NCBI GenBank assembly: GCA_036961295.1
Contig: JBALVX010000001.1
Location: 1,054,001 to 1,118,000, forward strand
Reading direction: 5' to 3'
Length of the DNA stretch: 64,000 nucleotides
DNA from: JAGPUQ01 sp036961295
GTDB lineage: Bacteria; Pseudomonadota; Gammaproteobacteria; Pseudomonadales; Porticoccaceae
Position 1 is the stretch's first letter, and every line of letters starts with the position of its first letter. The notes under the pieces are model-generated. The model did not search any database, had not been told where the DNA came from, and saw nothing but the letters and a program-made list of their open reading frames with translations. The translations under genes were made by a program, and so were the position numbers. Positions 36,860-45,677 of the stretch are shown here, in pieces.

Positions 36860-37402
36860 TTAAACCTGACACCCTGCTTCCGGTTTGGAAATTATTTTTC
36901 CTTGCCAGGAAAACTCAGTGCGCCAGAGTTTTTGCGGGGCAGCGGATTTATCACCACCGAATGCGCCCCATAACTCCCGATAGCTTTTCTTTAAACTCGG
37001 GTGTCCCGCATCGCCAGCAATGTCCACGAGCGGTAAAAGGACAAAAGCGTATTTTAATATTTCATCGCGGGGTAATTCGATACCGTCGATAACACCGCAC
37101 TCCTCACCGTAAGTAAGAATATCAATATCCAGGGTTCGCGAACTAAATTTTGAACCGGTACGCGTTCGATCATTGCGCTCTTCGATGCCGCGCAAGTCAT
37201 TGGATAATTCACCTACGGGCATAGTGGTGTCGATGCCAACCACCAAATTATAAAAATGATCGCCGTCAAAGCCCACCGCTTCACTTTCGTAGACGGGAGA
37301 AATAATCAGCTCGCCGAACTTTTCTTGTAGCGCATCCAGAGCAGCACGCAGATAGCGCTGCTGATCGATATTGGAACCCAGACTCAGATACACGCGGGCC
37401 AT
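36860..37402 (-). CDS. folK: Hydroxymethyldihydropterin pyrophosphokinase
   Basis: 180 residues. It transfers pyrophosphate from ATP to 6-hydroxymethyl-7,8-dihydropterin in folate synthesis. YLSLGSNIDQQRYLRAAL, SPVYESEAVG, FYNLVVGIDT, RTGSKFSSRTLDIDIL and the LPRDEILKYAFVLLPL segment match HPPK; some usual residues (GPRTLDLDIL, HPR) appear as SSRTLDIDIL and LPRDE. It directly follows folB, overlapping it by one base. Confidence 0.92.
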   Translation of the reverse strand: MARVYLSLGSNIDQQRYLRAALDALQEKFGELIISPVYESEAVGFDGDHFYNLVVGIDTTMPVGELSNDLRGIEERNDRTRTGSKFSSRTLDIDILTYGEECGVIDGIELPRDEILKYAFVLLPLVDIAGDAGHPSLKKSYRELWGAFGGDKSAAPQKLWRTEFSWQGKIISKPEAGCQV

Positions 37403-37773
37403 TAACGCTGTTCCTCTTGTTTAATAGATCCGCGCTCTATCAGAATGCCGACATCCTGAGAACCACGCAGTGCGCCCGGCTTGCTAAGTCTTAAGCGCAA
37501 CCAGGGCACGGGGAATTCGTCGCGCACGATGCTGGCAATTTCTTCCGCCAGCCGTTCCACCAACAAACATTCGCTGGCCTCGACATGGGCAATGATGCGC
37601 TTGGCGACGGCTTTATAATTCAGCGCGTGCTCAATATCATCGGTCGCGGCAGCCTGGCGAATATCGGACGCCATTTCCAGGTCGATGGAAATGGTCTGAC
37701 GCACCTCCCGCTCCCAATCGTAAATACCGATGGTGGTGTCGATGCGTAAATCTCGAATATAAACAATATCCAT
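37402..37773 (-). CDS. folB: Dihydroneopterin aldolase
   Basis: 123 residues. DIVYIRDLRIDTTIGIYDWE with GIYDWE at the active site, LNYKAVAKRIIAHVE, and LVERLAEEIA define FolB, which converts dihydroneopterin to hydroxymethyldihydropterin and glycolaldehyde. The next gene, folK, uses its product. AGGAAAGAGC precedes the ATG. Confidence 0.94.
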   Translation of the reverse strand: MDIVYIRDLRIDTTIGIYDWEREVRQTISIDLEMASDIRQAAATDDIEHALNYKAVAKRIIAHVEASECLLVERLAEEIASIVRDEFPVPWLRLRLSKPGALRGSQDVGILIERGSIKQEEQR

Positions 37774-37779
37774 GCTCTT

Positions 37780-37866
37780 TCCTGTTAAACCTTTCCCGTT
37801 AAACTTTTTCTGATAAACCTTAGCTAATAAACTTTGCTAATAAATTTTTCTGACAAACTGACCTGT
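37780..37866. repeat. Degenerate 12-16 nt tandem repeat
   Basis: About six units related to TTTCCYGTTAAACCT (later TTGCTAATAAATTT, TTCTGACAAACTG) occupy the gap between tsaD and folB. Confidence 0.75.
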
Positions 37867-37871
37867 CACCG

Positions 37872-38903
37872 CTAACCCAGCGCCGGCAAGGTATCCATCG
37901 GCCAACGCGGCTGCGCTAATATTTTCAGGTCATCGTGCTGTCCATGCAAAAGTCGCTGGCATCCCGCATAGGCAATCATCGCGCCGTTGTCCGTACAAAA
38001 TTCATTGCGCGCGTAATACACCTGCGCATTTTTTTTCGCCAGGGCGGTTTCCAGGCGCTGTCGCAACACCACATTAGCCGACACTCCCCCGGCAATCACC
38101 AGGGTATTCAGTCCGGTTTGTTCAATGGCGCGGCGACATTTGATCACCAGAGTATCCACCACCGCGTCCTGAAACGCGCAGGCAATATCGGCCATAGTTT
38201 GTTCATCCGGCAACACCGCGTCGCCCTTGTGCTTGGCAACGGTATTTAAGGTGTAAGTCTTCAGACCAGAAAAACTGAAATCGAGGCCAGGGCGATCCGT
38301 CATCGGGCGGGGAAAACGAAATCGCGAGGCATCGCCCTGCTCCGCCAGCAATGCGATTTGCGGGCCACCGGGATAATCCAGGTCGAGCATCTTTGCGGCT
38401 TTATCAAAGGCTTCGCCAGCGGCGTCGTCCAGGGATTCACCGAGAATTTCGTATTCGCCAATGCCATCAACGCGCACCAGCATGGTGTGTCCGCCTGAAA
38501 CCAGCAGCGCTACGAAGGGAAATCCCGGGGGATTCTCTTCTAACATCGGGGCCAACAAGTGCCCCTCCATATGATGCACGCCCAGGGCCGGCACCCCCCA
38601 GGCATAGGCCAGCGACCGACCTACCGAGCCACCAACCATTAAAGCCCCCACCAAACCTGGACCGGCGGTATAAGCAACACCGGTAATATCTGCGGCAACG
38701 CAGTCGGCATCCGCCAGCACCTGCCGAATCATCGGCAACAGTTTGCGCACGTGGTCGCGGGAGGCCAGCTCCGGCACCACGCCACCGTATTCGGCATGTA
38801 TTTCAATCTGGCTGTAAAGACCATGAGCGAGCAAGCCCCGGTCGCTGTCGTAGACCGCTACCCCGGTTTCATCGCACGATGTCTCAATGCCTAAAACTCG
38901 CAT
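37872..38903 (-). CDS. tsaD: tRNA threonylcarbamoyladenosine synthesis protein
   Basis: 343 residues. It joins the threonylcarbamoyl group to A37 of ANN-decoding tRNAs in the TsaBDE complex. LGIETSCDETGVAVYD, the metal-binding HHMEGHLLAP, LLVSGGHTMLV, SFSGLKTY and VIAGGVSANVVLR are the standard motifs. I use the ATG at 38901-38903 (MRVLGIE). It lies back to back with rpsU, the usual gammaproteobacterial arrangement; plsY, often between tsaD and folB, is absent. Confidence 0.96.
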   Translation of the reverse strand: MRVLGIETSCDETGVAVYDSDRGLLAHGLYSQIEIHAEYGGVVPELASRDHVRKLLPMIRQVLADADCVAADITGVAYTAGPGLVGALMVGGSVGRSLAYAWGVPALGVHHMEGHLLAPMLEENPPGFPFVALLVSGGHTMLVRVDGIGEYEILGESLDDAAGEAFDKAAKMLDLDYPGGPQIALLAEQGDASRFRFPRPMTDRPGLDFSFSGLKTYTLNTVAKHKGDAVLPDEQTMADIACAFQDAVVDTLVIKCRRAIEQTGLNTLVIAGGVSANVVLRQRLETALAKKNAQVYYARNEFCTDNGAMIAYAGCQRLLHGQHDDLKILAQPRWPMDTLPALG

Positions 38904-39148
38904 ACTGCCCAACCCTTCTCAGTCCCAGCCCTTAAATTCCAGCCGCTTAAATTCCTTGCTGCTGCCTATTATTACCCCACGGAAACCTATTATTACCCAT
39001 AATAGTGTCGCTTATCGTCACCAATAACTTCAGTTAATGCCAGGCGGCGCCATCATAAGGCTGCGCTTCGGGCAAAACCAGTCCAATTTTCAACAAGTTG
39101 TCAGCGACATCCCTGGTAGCGCGAGCTACTTAAAAAACCGTTTAGGCT

Positions 39149-39177
39149 TTGCAACAAGCCCAAGAAAGCATTAGAAT
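39149..39177 (+). promoter_or_regulatory. Probable sigma70 promoter of rpsU operon
   Basis: TTGCAA, a 17-nt spacer and TAGAAT lie 48 nt upstream of rpsU. The rest of the tsaD-rpsU gap (38904-39224) shows repeats near 38930-38990 (CTTAAATTCC twice, CCTATTATTACCC twice) but no gene. Confidence 0.6.
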
Positions 39178-39224
39178 GCGCGCCCCGTTTGGGTCAAATT
39201 GGTTAATTACAGGTAGAGGATTAG

Positions 39225-39440
39225 ATGCCTTCAGTACGTCTTAAAGAAAACGAGCCCTTTGATATCGCCCTGCGCCGCTTCAAGCGCTCGTGTGAAAAAG
39301 CTGGTGTGCTGGCCGAAGTTCGCCGCCGCGAGTATTACGAAAAGCCCACCTGGGCACGTAAGCGCAAAGCCGCCGCTGCGGTTAAACGCCACGCTAAAAA
39401 GCAGTCGCGTGAAACCAAAAAGTTTGTACGTCTGTACTAG
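39225..39440 (+). CDS. rpsU: 30S ribosomal protein S21
   Basis: 71 residues with the standard S21 sequence: VRLKENEPFDIALRRFKRSC, then KAGVLAEVRRREYYEKPTW and a basic tail. It joins the 30S subunit near the anti-Shine-Dalgarno region. AGAGGA precedes the ATG. First gene of the macromolecular-synthesis operon. Confidence 0.98.
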   Translation: MPSVRLKENEPFDIALRRFKRSCEKAGVLAEVRRREYYEKPTWARKRKAAAAVKRHAKKQSRETKKFVRLY

Positions 39441-39513
39441 TAGTACAGACTGACGTTAAGGCATTTGCTGTCAACAGCACTTAGCCCCTAACACAAACAA
39501 CATCTTCTATTAG

Positions 39514-39542
39514 AGCCGGTCATTGCCGGCTTTAATTGTTTG
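39514..39542 (+). terminator. Terminator/attenuator after rpsU
   Basis: AGCCGG TCATTG CCGGCT followed by TTAATTGTTTGTGTTT. E. coli also has a partial terminator between rpsU and dnaG, which makes S21 more abundant than primase. Confidence 0.65.
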
Positions 39543-39662
39543 TGTTTCCCCCAAATAACTCGTCGCTAATACCGTACTGCAAAGACAGCATCGTAAATTG
39601 TCGCTTGCCGTATCCGGCCACTTTGTACACACTTCCGGCTCCATCATGACAGGCCCCATAGC

Positions 39663-40130
39663 ATGACAGACCCCAGCGCAGCAAATTCAACCTTAAAAGC
39701 ACGTATTACCGGCGCTATGAAAGATGCCATGCGCGCCAGGGACAAACCTCGTCTCGGTGCTATCCGCTTGATTCTCGCCGACATCAAGCGCATTGAAGTG
39801 GATGAGCGCATCGACGTCAGCGATGAGCGAGTGTTGGTTATCCTCGACAAAATGACCAAGCAGCGTAAAGATTCCGAGACCCAATTCACCGCTGCCGGAC
39901 GCGACGAACTCGCCGCCATCGAGCGCGCCGAAATGGAAGTCATTGCTGAGTTTTTGCCTGCGGCACTTGCCGAGTCCGAGATCGACGCCTTAATCACTGC
40001 CGCGGTTGCCGATACCGGTGCCGAGTCGATGAAAGACATGGGCAAAGTCATGGGCATACTCAAACCCCAACTCCAGGGCCGTGCCGATATGGCCGCCGTC
40101 AGTCAGCGCATTAAAGCGCAGCTCGGGTAA
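39663..40130 (+). CDS. YqeY/GatB-C-terminal-like protein
   Basis: 155 residues. LKARITGAMKDAMRARDKPR, RLILADIKRIEVDE and the C-terminal ESMKDMGKVMGILKPQLQGR match the GatB/YqeY domain, a helical tRNA-binding module also found at the end of GatB. Free-standing members are common between rpsU and dnaG; their role is not settled. 53 nt separate it from dnaG. Confidence 0.88.
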   Translation: MTDPSAANSTLKARITGAMKDAMRARDKPRLGAIRLILADIKRIEVDERIDVSDERVLVILDKMTKQRKDSETQFTAAGRDELAAIERAEMEVIAEFLPAALAESEIDALITAAVADTGAESMKDMGKVMGILKPQLQGRADMAAVSQRIKAQLG

Positions 40131-40182
40131 TTGCTAGCCCGCCCTAAACATTGCCGCTCAGCCATGCTTAAATAGCGCGCAT

Positions 40183-42312
40183 ATGGCTGGCAAAATCCCA
40201 CAAAGTTTTATTGACGATCTTCTCGATCGCACCGACATTGTCGATGTCATTGGCGCCCGTGTTGACCTGCGCAAAGCCGGTAAAAATCACAAGGCGCGCT
40301 GCCCCTTTCACGACGAAAAAACCCCCTCTTTCTCGGTCAATCAAGACAAGCAGTTTTACTACTGCTTCGGCTGTAGCGCCGGCGGCAACGCCATCGGCTT
40401 TATCATGGATTACGACCGCATCGATTTTCCCGAAGCGGTGGAGCGCCTGGCCCACCAGGCCGGGCTCGAAGTCCCCCGCGAAGCCGGTGATCGCGACTTT
40501 GCCAGTAGCCGCCGCAATCCCATTTACGAGACGCTCGAAAAAGCCGATAACTACTACCGCGACCAGTTGCGTACCCACCACGCCGCTGGCGACGCAATCG
40601 ACTACCTCAAGCAACGGGGTGTTTCTGGTCAGGTCGCCCGCGATTTTGGCATCGGCCTGGCGCCGCCCGGCTGGGACAACCTGATCACCCATCTCGCCCA
40701 TAGCGACAGCGAATTACCGCTGTTGATGGAAGCGGGCATGATCATTGAGCGCGAAGATGGCAGCGGCCACTACGACCGCTTTCGCCACCGCATTATGTTC
40801 CCCATCCGCGATACCCGAGGCCGCACCATTGGCTTCGGCGGCCGAGTGCTGGGCGACGAGCAACCCAAATATCTAAACTCACCGGAAACCCCGGTATTTA
40901 GTAAGGGGCGCGAACTCTACGGGCTGTACGAAGCGCGCTCCCAAGTGCGCGATATTACCTCCTTGCTGGTAGTCGAAGGCTATATGGACGTGGTCGCCCT
41001 CGCCCAGTTTGGCATCCAAAACGCCGTGGCCACGCTGGGCACCGCAGTGACCGACAATCACCTGCAAAAACTCTACCGCTATTGCAGTGACGTGGTGTTT
41101 TGTTTTGACGGCGACAACGCCGGTCGCAAAGCTGCGCGCCGAGCGCTGGAAACCTGCCTGCCTGCCATTCAAGATGGCTACAGCGCCCGGTTTTTGTTTC
41201 TTCCCGACGGCGAAGATCCCGACACTCTGGTGCGACGCATCGGCAGCGAAGAATTCCAACGTCATATTGCCGAGGCGATGCCGCTATCAGAATTTCTATT
41301 TACCGCCTGCAGTGAAGGTCTGAACCTCAGCACCCCGGATGACCGCGCCAAACTCAGCCAACGGGCGGCACCGATGATTAACGCCGTGCCCGAAAGCGTG
41401 TTCCGGCAGTTGCTGCTGGGCGAACTGGCCATTAAAACGGGCCTGGATAAAGACACCTTAAGCACGCTGATCAAACCGCCCGAGCCGGCAGTGATTCCTG
41501 AATCATCCGAAGCTTCCGGGCCACCATCGGAGCATTCACACAGTGCCCCGCCAGCCTTTGATTCCGCTGACTCTCCGCCCCTGGATAGCTACGCGAATGA
41601 TGACAGCCATCAGCCAACTGACGCGCACTACGCTCAAGACTCGAACACCCGCGCTTCAGGTAGCCCGCCCTCGCAAAAACGCCCCGCCCGCTACGCGATG
41701 CCGCCGATACATCACCTGGTCGCATTGCTTATGGCCGACCCCGCGCTCTATTCGCAACTGGATAAAGAGCTCGAAACCCTCAAAGCCGAGGGTTTGCATG
41801 CCGAATCCTCTGAAGATGATTCGGAGAATGAACCCGAGAATAGCTCGGAGCATGGCTTGGAAAATGCCTCGGAGCTAAGCCAGCGGGAAACCGACGATGC
41901 AGATGCCAACCCAACACTGGCAACAGTATTCAAACTACACGATGTCATCGTCACCAATCCCCATTACACGCTCAACCATATTCTCGGTTACTGGCGCGGT
42001 GTCTACGGGCAGAGTCAGGGCGACGTGCTGGCCCGCATCGCCGCCACCGACCTACAAACTAGCCACGACAATACCCCCCGCCACAATCTTGCCGAGGCGA
42101 GAGACATTATCGCCAGCCTGATCAGCCGCGCCCAGCGCAACAAACCGGTGGATCAACGCCTGTCACAATTTCTCAATCACGACCTGGCCCAGGCGCAGCA
42201 ACTCAGCAGCCTTGATCGCTCGCGTCTGTCAGGATTAATTCTGGAACTGGCCCAATACAACCCGGAACACCCCTTGATTAACGAGGCAAAACAAAAACTT
42301 AGCAATTCGTAA
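40183..42312 (+). CDS. dnaG: DNA primase
   Basis: 709 residues. An N-terminal zinc finger (CPFHDEKTPSFSVN, then YYCFGC), the RNA polymerase core FPIRDTRGRTIGFGGR, and the TOPRIM motif VVEGYMDVVALAQFG with FCFDGDNAGRKAARRAL are complete. Residues near 425-565 are a low-complexity acidic/Ser/Pro linker longer than in E. coli (581 residues in total), before a C-terminal helicase-binding domain. It lays down RNA primers at replication forks. Confidence 0.97.
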   Translation: MAGKIPQSFIDDLLDRTDIVDVIGARVDLRKAGKNHKARCPFHDEKTPSFSVNQDKQFYYCFGCSAGGNAIGFIMDYDRIDFPEAVERLAHQAGLEVPREAGDRDFASSRRNPIYETLEKADNYYRDQLRTHHAAGDAIDYLKQRGVSGQVARDFGIGLAPPGWDNLITHLAHSDSELPLLMEAGMIIEREDGSGHYDRFRHRIMFPIRDTRGRTIGFGGRVLGDEQPKYLNSPETPVFSKGRELYGLYEARSQVRDITSLLVVEGYMDVVALAQFGIQNAVATLGTAVTDNHLQKLYRYCSDVVFCFDGDNAGRKAARRALETCLPAIQDGYSARFLFLPDGEDPDTLVRRIGSEEFQRHIAEAMPLSEFLFTACSEGLNLSTPDDRAKLSQRAAPMINAVPESVFRQLLLGELAIKTGLDKDTLSTLIKPPEPAVIPESSEASGPPSEHSHSAPPAFDSADSPPLDSYANDDSHQPTDAHYAQDSNTRASGSPPSQKRPARYAMPPIHHLVALLMADPALYSQLDKELETLKAEGLHAESSEDDSENEPENSSEHGLENASELSQRETDDADANPTLATVFKLHDVIVTNPHYTLNHILGYWRGVYGQSQGDVLARIAATDLQTSHDNTPRHNLAEARDIIASLISRAQRNKPVDQRLSQFLNHDLAQAQQLSSLDRSRLSGLILELAQYNPEHPLINEAKQKLSNS

Positions 42313-42434
42313 TTCGTGCGCAGCAGTCACATTTTGTGCCCGCTCGAGTACTTGTAAACGTGGCTTCTGCCCCCACTTATCCGTATAATCCACCGGTTAT
42401 ACCGCTGCCCTCATCTCACACCATCGGAATCCGT

Positions 42435-44261
42435 ATGAGCGACAACTTCAAGCAACAATCCCGAATCAAAGAACTGATCACCAAAGGCCGCGAACAGGGC
42501 TACCTGACTTACGCCGAGGTCAACGATCACCTGCCCCAGGATATTTCCGATCCCGATCAGGTTGAAGACATCATCCAGATGATCAACGACATGGGTATTA
42601 CCGTATTCGAGACTGCACCTGATACCGAAGCCCTGCTGATGAGCACCGGTGACGCCACGCCCGACGAGATGGCCGCCGCCGAAGCTGCCGCCGCCCTCGC
42701 CGCCGTTGAAACCGAGCAACATCGCACCACCGACCCGGTACGCATGTACATGCGCGAAATGGGTACGGTTGACCTGCTCACCCGCGAAGGCGAAATTGAG
42801 ATTGCCAAACGCATCGAAGAAGGCATTCGCGCAGTTATGTCCTGCATTAGCGAATGGCCCGGTATTGTCGACACCATCGTTGGCGAATACAAAATGGTTG
42901 AGGCCGGTGAACGCCGCCTTACCGATATTATCGCCGGTTATCTGAACCCCATGGAACACGTTCCCTCCGCTTTGTCAGCCGCCACTAAAGCTGCTGCCGC
43001 TGCCACCAAAGCTGCTGCCGCCGAAAGCGACGAGGAAGAGGAAGAAGGCGGACTAGACAAAGAAGAAGCCGAACGCCGCTTCACCGAAATCGACAAACAA
43101 AATGAAAAAACCAAGCGCTCACTAGCGCGCGGAGGCCGCCACGCCGCTTCCGCACAGAAAAACATGGTCGAACTCGCCGATGTGTTCCAGTTCCTAAAAC
43201 TTATCCCCAAGCAATTCGACCCGCTCACCCGACGCATTCAGCACGAAGTAGCTCTGGTTCGCCGCCAGGAACGTGTCATTCTCAAGTTTTGCGTAAAATA
43301 CGCCAAGATGCCGCGCCGAGACTTTATCGAGAACTTCCCCGGCAACGAAACCAATTTAAAGTGGGTCGCCAATCTGGGTCGCCGTAAACAGCCCTACGCC
43401 AGCAACATCAAAACCCATCAAGAAGAAATCCAGCGCGCACAGCAAAAATTGCTTGTCATTGAAAAGCGTACCGGTCTCGCCATCGCCGAAATTAAAGACA
43501 TCAACCGTCGTATGTCCATCGGTGAAGCCCAGGCTCGACGCGCCAAAAAAGAAATGGTCGAGGCCAACCTGCGCCTGGTTATTTCCATCGCCAAAAAATA
43601 CACCAACCGTGGCTTACAGTTTCTCGACCTGATTCAGGAAGGCAATATCGGCCTGATGAAAGCCGTCGACAAATTCGAATACCGCCGCGGCTACAAATTC
43701 TCCACCTACGCCACCTGGTGGATTCGCCAGGCCATCACCCGCTCCATCGCCGATCAGGCGCGCACCATTCGTATTCCCGTGCACATGATTGAGACCATCA
43801 ACAAACTCAATCGCGTATCGCGGCAAATACTGCAGGAAGAAGGTCGCGAACCAACGCCGGAAGAACTCAGCGAACGCATGGAACTGCCGGAAGACAAAAT
43901 CCGCAAAGTCCTCAAAATCGCCAAAGAGCCAATCTCCATGGAAACCCCCATCGGCGACGACGAAGACTCGCACCTGGGTGACTTTATCGAGGACGTCAAC
44001 ATTGCCTCCCCGATTCACTCCGCCACCCAGGAGAGCCTCACCGAGGCAACCAGCGAAGTGCTAGCCTCACTCACCGCCCGCGAAGCTAAAGTACTGCGCA
44101 TGCGCTTTGGTATCGACATGAACACCGACCACACCCTTGAGGAAGTCGGCAAACAGTTCGACGTCACCCGCGAACGCATTCGCCAGATTGAAGCCAAGGC
44201 CCTGCGCAAACTGCGCCACCCTAGCCGCTCCGATCATATGCGCAGCTTTTTGGACGAATAA
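42435..44261 (+). CDS. rpoD: RNA polymerase primary sigma factor
   Basis: 608 residues from ATG 42435 (MSDNFKQQSRIKELI). Region 1.1 covers the first 80 residues, region 1.2 begins at DPVRMYMREMGTV, the non-conserved region carries an Ala/Lys and Glu-rich stretch (residues near 180-215), region 2 has LDLIQEGNIGLMKAVDKFEY and STYATWWIRQAI, and region 4 has TLEEVGKQFDVTRERIRQIE. This is the housekeeping sigma. It ends the rpsU-dnaG-rpoD operon and is followed by a terminator. Confidence 0.98.
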   Translation: MSDNFKQQSRIKELITKGREQGYLTYAEVNDHLPQDISDPDQVEDIIQMINDMGITVFETAPDTEALLMSTGDATPDEMAAAEAAAALAAVETEQHRTTDPVRMYMREMGTVDLLTREGEIEIAKRIEEGIRAVMSCISEWPGIVDTIVGEYKMVEAGERRLTDIIAGYLNPMEHVPSALSAATKAAAAATKAAAAESDEEEEEGGLDKEEAERRFTEIDKQNEKTKRSLARGGRHAASAQKNMVELADVFQFLKLIPKQFDPLTRRIQHEVALVRRQERVILKFCVKYAKMPRRDFIENFPGNETNLKWVANLGRRKQPYASNIKTHQEEIQRAQQKLLVIEKRTGLAIAEIKDINRRMSIGEAQARRAKKEMVEANLRLVISIAKKYTNRGLQFLDLIQEGNIGLMKAVDKFEYRRGYKFSTYATWWIRQAITRSIADQARTIRIPVHMIETINKLNRVSRQILQEEGREPTPEELSERMELPEDKIRKVLKIAKEPISMETPIGDDEDSHLGDFIEDVNIASPIHSATQESLTEATSEVLASLTAREAKVLRMRFGIDMNTDHTLEEVGKQFDVTRERIRQIEAKALRKLRHPSRSDHMRSFLDE

Positions 44262-44300
44262 AAAACACTGCTGGCGAGCGCCAGCAAAGCCTTTTACAAT

Positions 44301-44337
44301 GCCGCTCTCCTTTGCTTAAGGAGAGCGGCAAGTTTTA
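44301..44337 (+). terminator. Rho-independent terminator after rpoD
   Basis: A perfect 12-bp stem GCCGCTCTCCTT/AAGGAGAGCGGC with a 5-nt loop and AAGTTTT tail. Confidence 0.88.
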
Positions 44338-44393
44338 ACACTGTATCCGCACCGCCAATCGATTTAAGCATATAATTAAGCACTACAATTTAA

Positions 44394-44470
44394 GGGCCTT
44401 TAGCTCAGTTGGTTAGAGCATCCGACTCATAATCGGCAGGTCCCCAGTTCAAGTCTGGGAAGGCCCACCA
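44394..44470 (+). tRNA. ileX: tRNA-Ile2 (CAU)
   Basis: Cloverleaf starting GGGCCTT with anticodon CAT in the loop CTCATAA, GTTCAAGTC T-arm and encoded CCA. A CAT anticodon could also be elongator Met, but the position just after rpoD is that of E. coli ileX, whose C34 is modified to lysidine to read AUA. The family choice is inferred from context and stem likeness. Confidence 0.85.
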
Positions 44471-45095
44471 TTTTTACCCCAACACTAAAACCTAAAAGAA
44501 AGAGCATCCGACTCAACTCTTAATACGTTCGGGCAGATCCCCAGTTCAAGTCTGGGAAGGCCCACCATTTTTACCCCAACACTAAAACCTAAAAGAAAGA
44601 GCATCCGACTCAACTCTTAATACGTTCGGGCAGATCCCCAGTTCAAGTCTGGGAAGGCCCACCATTTTTACCCCAACACTAAAACCTAAAAGAAAGAGCA
44701 TCCGACTCAACTCTTAATACGTTCGGGCAGATCCCCAGTTCAAGTCTGGGAAGGCCCACCATTTTGTCTCAACACTAAAATCTAAAAGAGCGAGCATCCG
44801 ACTCAGCTCTTAATACGTGCGGGCAAATCCCCAGTTCAAGTCTGGGAAGGCCCACCACTTTACCCTTCGATAAAGCACAAGAGCGAGAGCATCCGACTCA
44901 GCTCTTTATACGTGCGGGCAGATCCCCAGTTCAAGCCTGAGAAGGCCCACCACTTTACCCTTCGATAAAGCACAAGAGCGAGAGCATCCGACCCAGCTCT
45001 TTATACGTGCGGGCAGGTCGCCAGTTCAAGTCTGGGAAGGCACACCATTTTCACCCCAACACTAAAACCTAAAAGAGAGAGCATCCGACTCAGCT
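44471..45095 (+). repeat. Tandem tRNA-Ile2-derived repeats, six full units and one cut short
   Basis: Units at 44471-44567, 44568-44664, 44665-44761, 44762-44857, 44858-44952 and 44953-45047 (97, 97, 97, 96, 95, 95 nt), then a seventh that stops near 45095. Each carries a partial tRNA-Ile2: AGAGCATCCGACTCA, an enlarged anticodon loop, and the whole T-arm and acceptor 3' half with CCA (CCCCAGTTCAAGTCTGGGAA). The 5' acceptor strand and most of the D-arm are replaced. The first three units are identical; later ones diverge. The integron begins at the broken end. Confidence 0.95.
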
Positions 45096-45114
45096 TTTTT
45101 GTATTTTTATTTAG

Positions 45115-45212
45115 GATTAACGCCCGCTTAAGCGGGAAAATATAGCTGGCTAAAATTTTGAGCGGAGTGAAAACAGCCAGCTGTATTTTTCCGTTTGAAG
45201 CGCTTGTTAGGC
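45115..45212 (-). other. attC site of cassette 6 (distal end of array)
   Basis: Bounded by GATTAAC and GTTAGGC as displayed. Inner arms GCCCGCTTAAGCGGG and TAGCTGGCT/AGCCAGCTGTA pair. 98 nt long. It is the last attC, 20 nt from the broken tRNA repeat. Confidence 0.82.
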
Positions 45213-45239
45213 AATTTCATGCTCAGACCGAATGAAAGT

Positions 45240-45599
45240 TTAAAATGCACTCTTCCATTGTTCAGTATCAATAAACCACCTTTCTTCATAAATTTTTTCG
45301 CCCTCAAACTTGAATAAAACTGATAGCTGAGACTCAATGACTTTATCGGATTTCCATTCGACTATTGAAACAACTTCATTCCCATCTTCTATTTGACGCA
45401 GACCTGTAATTTCAAAACCAGGAGGAAGAATACTTCCTAAACCATCTAGTGCCGACCTAAAAGTATCTCTACCCTCAAGCACATTAACCTGACCAGGCAT
45501 TATAAATTTCATGTTTTCGACATAGTCAGTTACCAGAATATCAAAATCTCCTGTACCGACAGCTTCCCAACCTCTGTGTACAATATCAGCTAAACTCAT
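45240..45599 (-). CDS. SnoaL/NTF2-like protein (cassette 6)
   Basis: 119 residues. DIVHRGWEAVGTGDFDILVT, MPGQVNVLEGRDTFRSAL and the C-terminal LFKFEGEKIYEERWFID are typical of the SnoaL-like branch of the NTF2 fold, a cone-shaped small-molecule pocket used by enzymes and binding proteins alike. No catalytic set can be named. GGAGG lies 8 nt before the ATG. Cytoplasmic. Confidence 0.75.
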   Translation of the reverse strand: MSLADIVHRGWEAVGTGDFDILVTDYVENMKFIMPGQVNVLEGRDTFRSALDGLGSILPPGFEITGLRQIEDGNEVVSIVEWKSDKVIESQLSVLFKFEGEKIYEERWFIDTEQWKSAF

Positions 45600-45626
45600 T
45601 CATAATCCTCCTATTGTTGATCAATT

Positions 45627-45677
45627 GCCTAACGTCCAGCGCAGCGTAAATTGATCCGCTGCAGCTGTTTGTTAGCT
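45627..45677 (-). other. attC site of cassette 5
   Basis: Bounded by GCCTAAC and GTTAGCT; arms CAGCGCAGCG and CGCTGCAGCTG pair. Only 51 nt, the shortest in the window. Confidence 0.8.

Noticed and set aside
44471..45095. CRISPR-like regular array
   Set aside because: Units are 95-97 nt, contiguous, contain a tRNA half and have no unique spacers; no cas genes are near.
45128..45337. 69-codon frame at the end of array 1
   Set aside because: It overlaps the attC and the end of the SnoaL-like gene in another frame.
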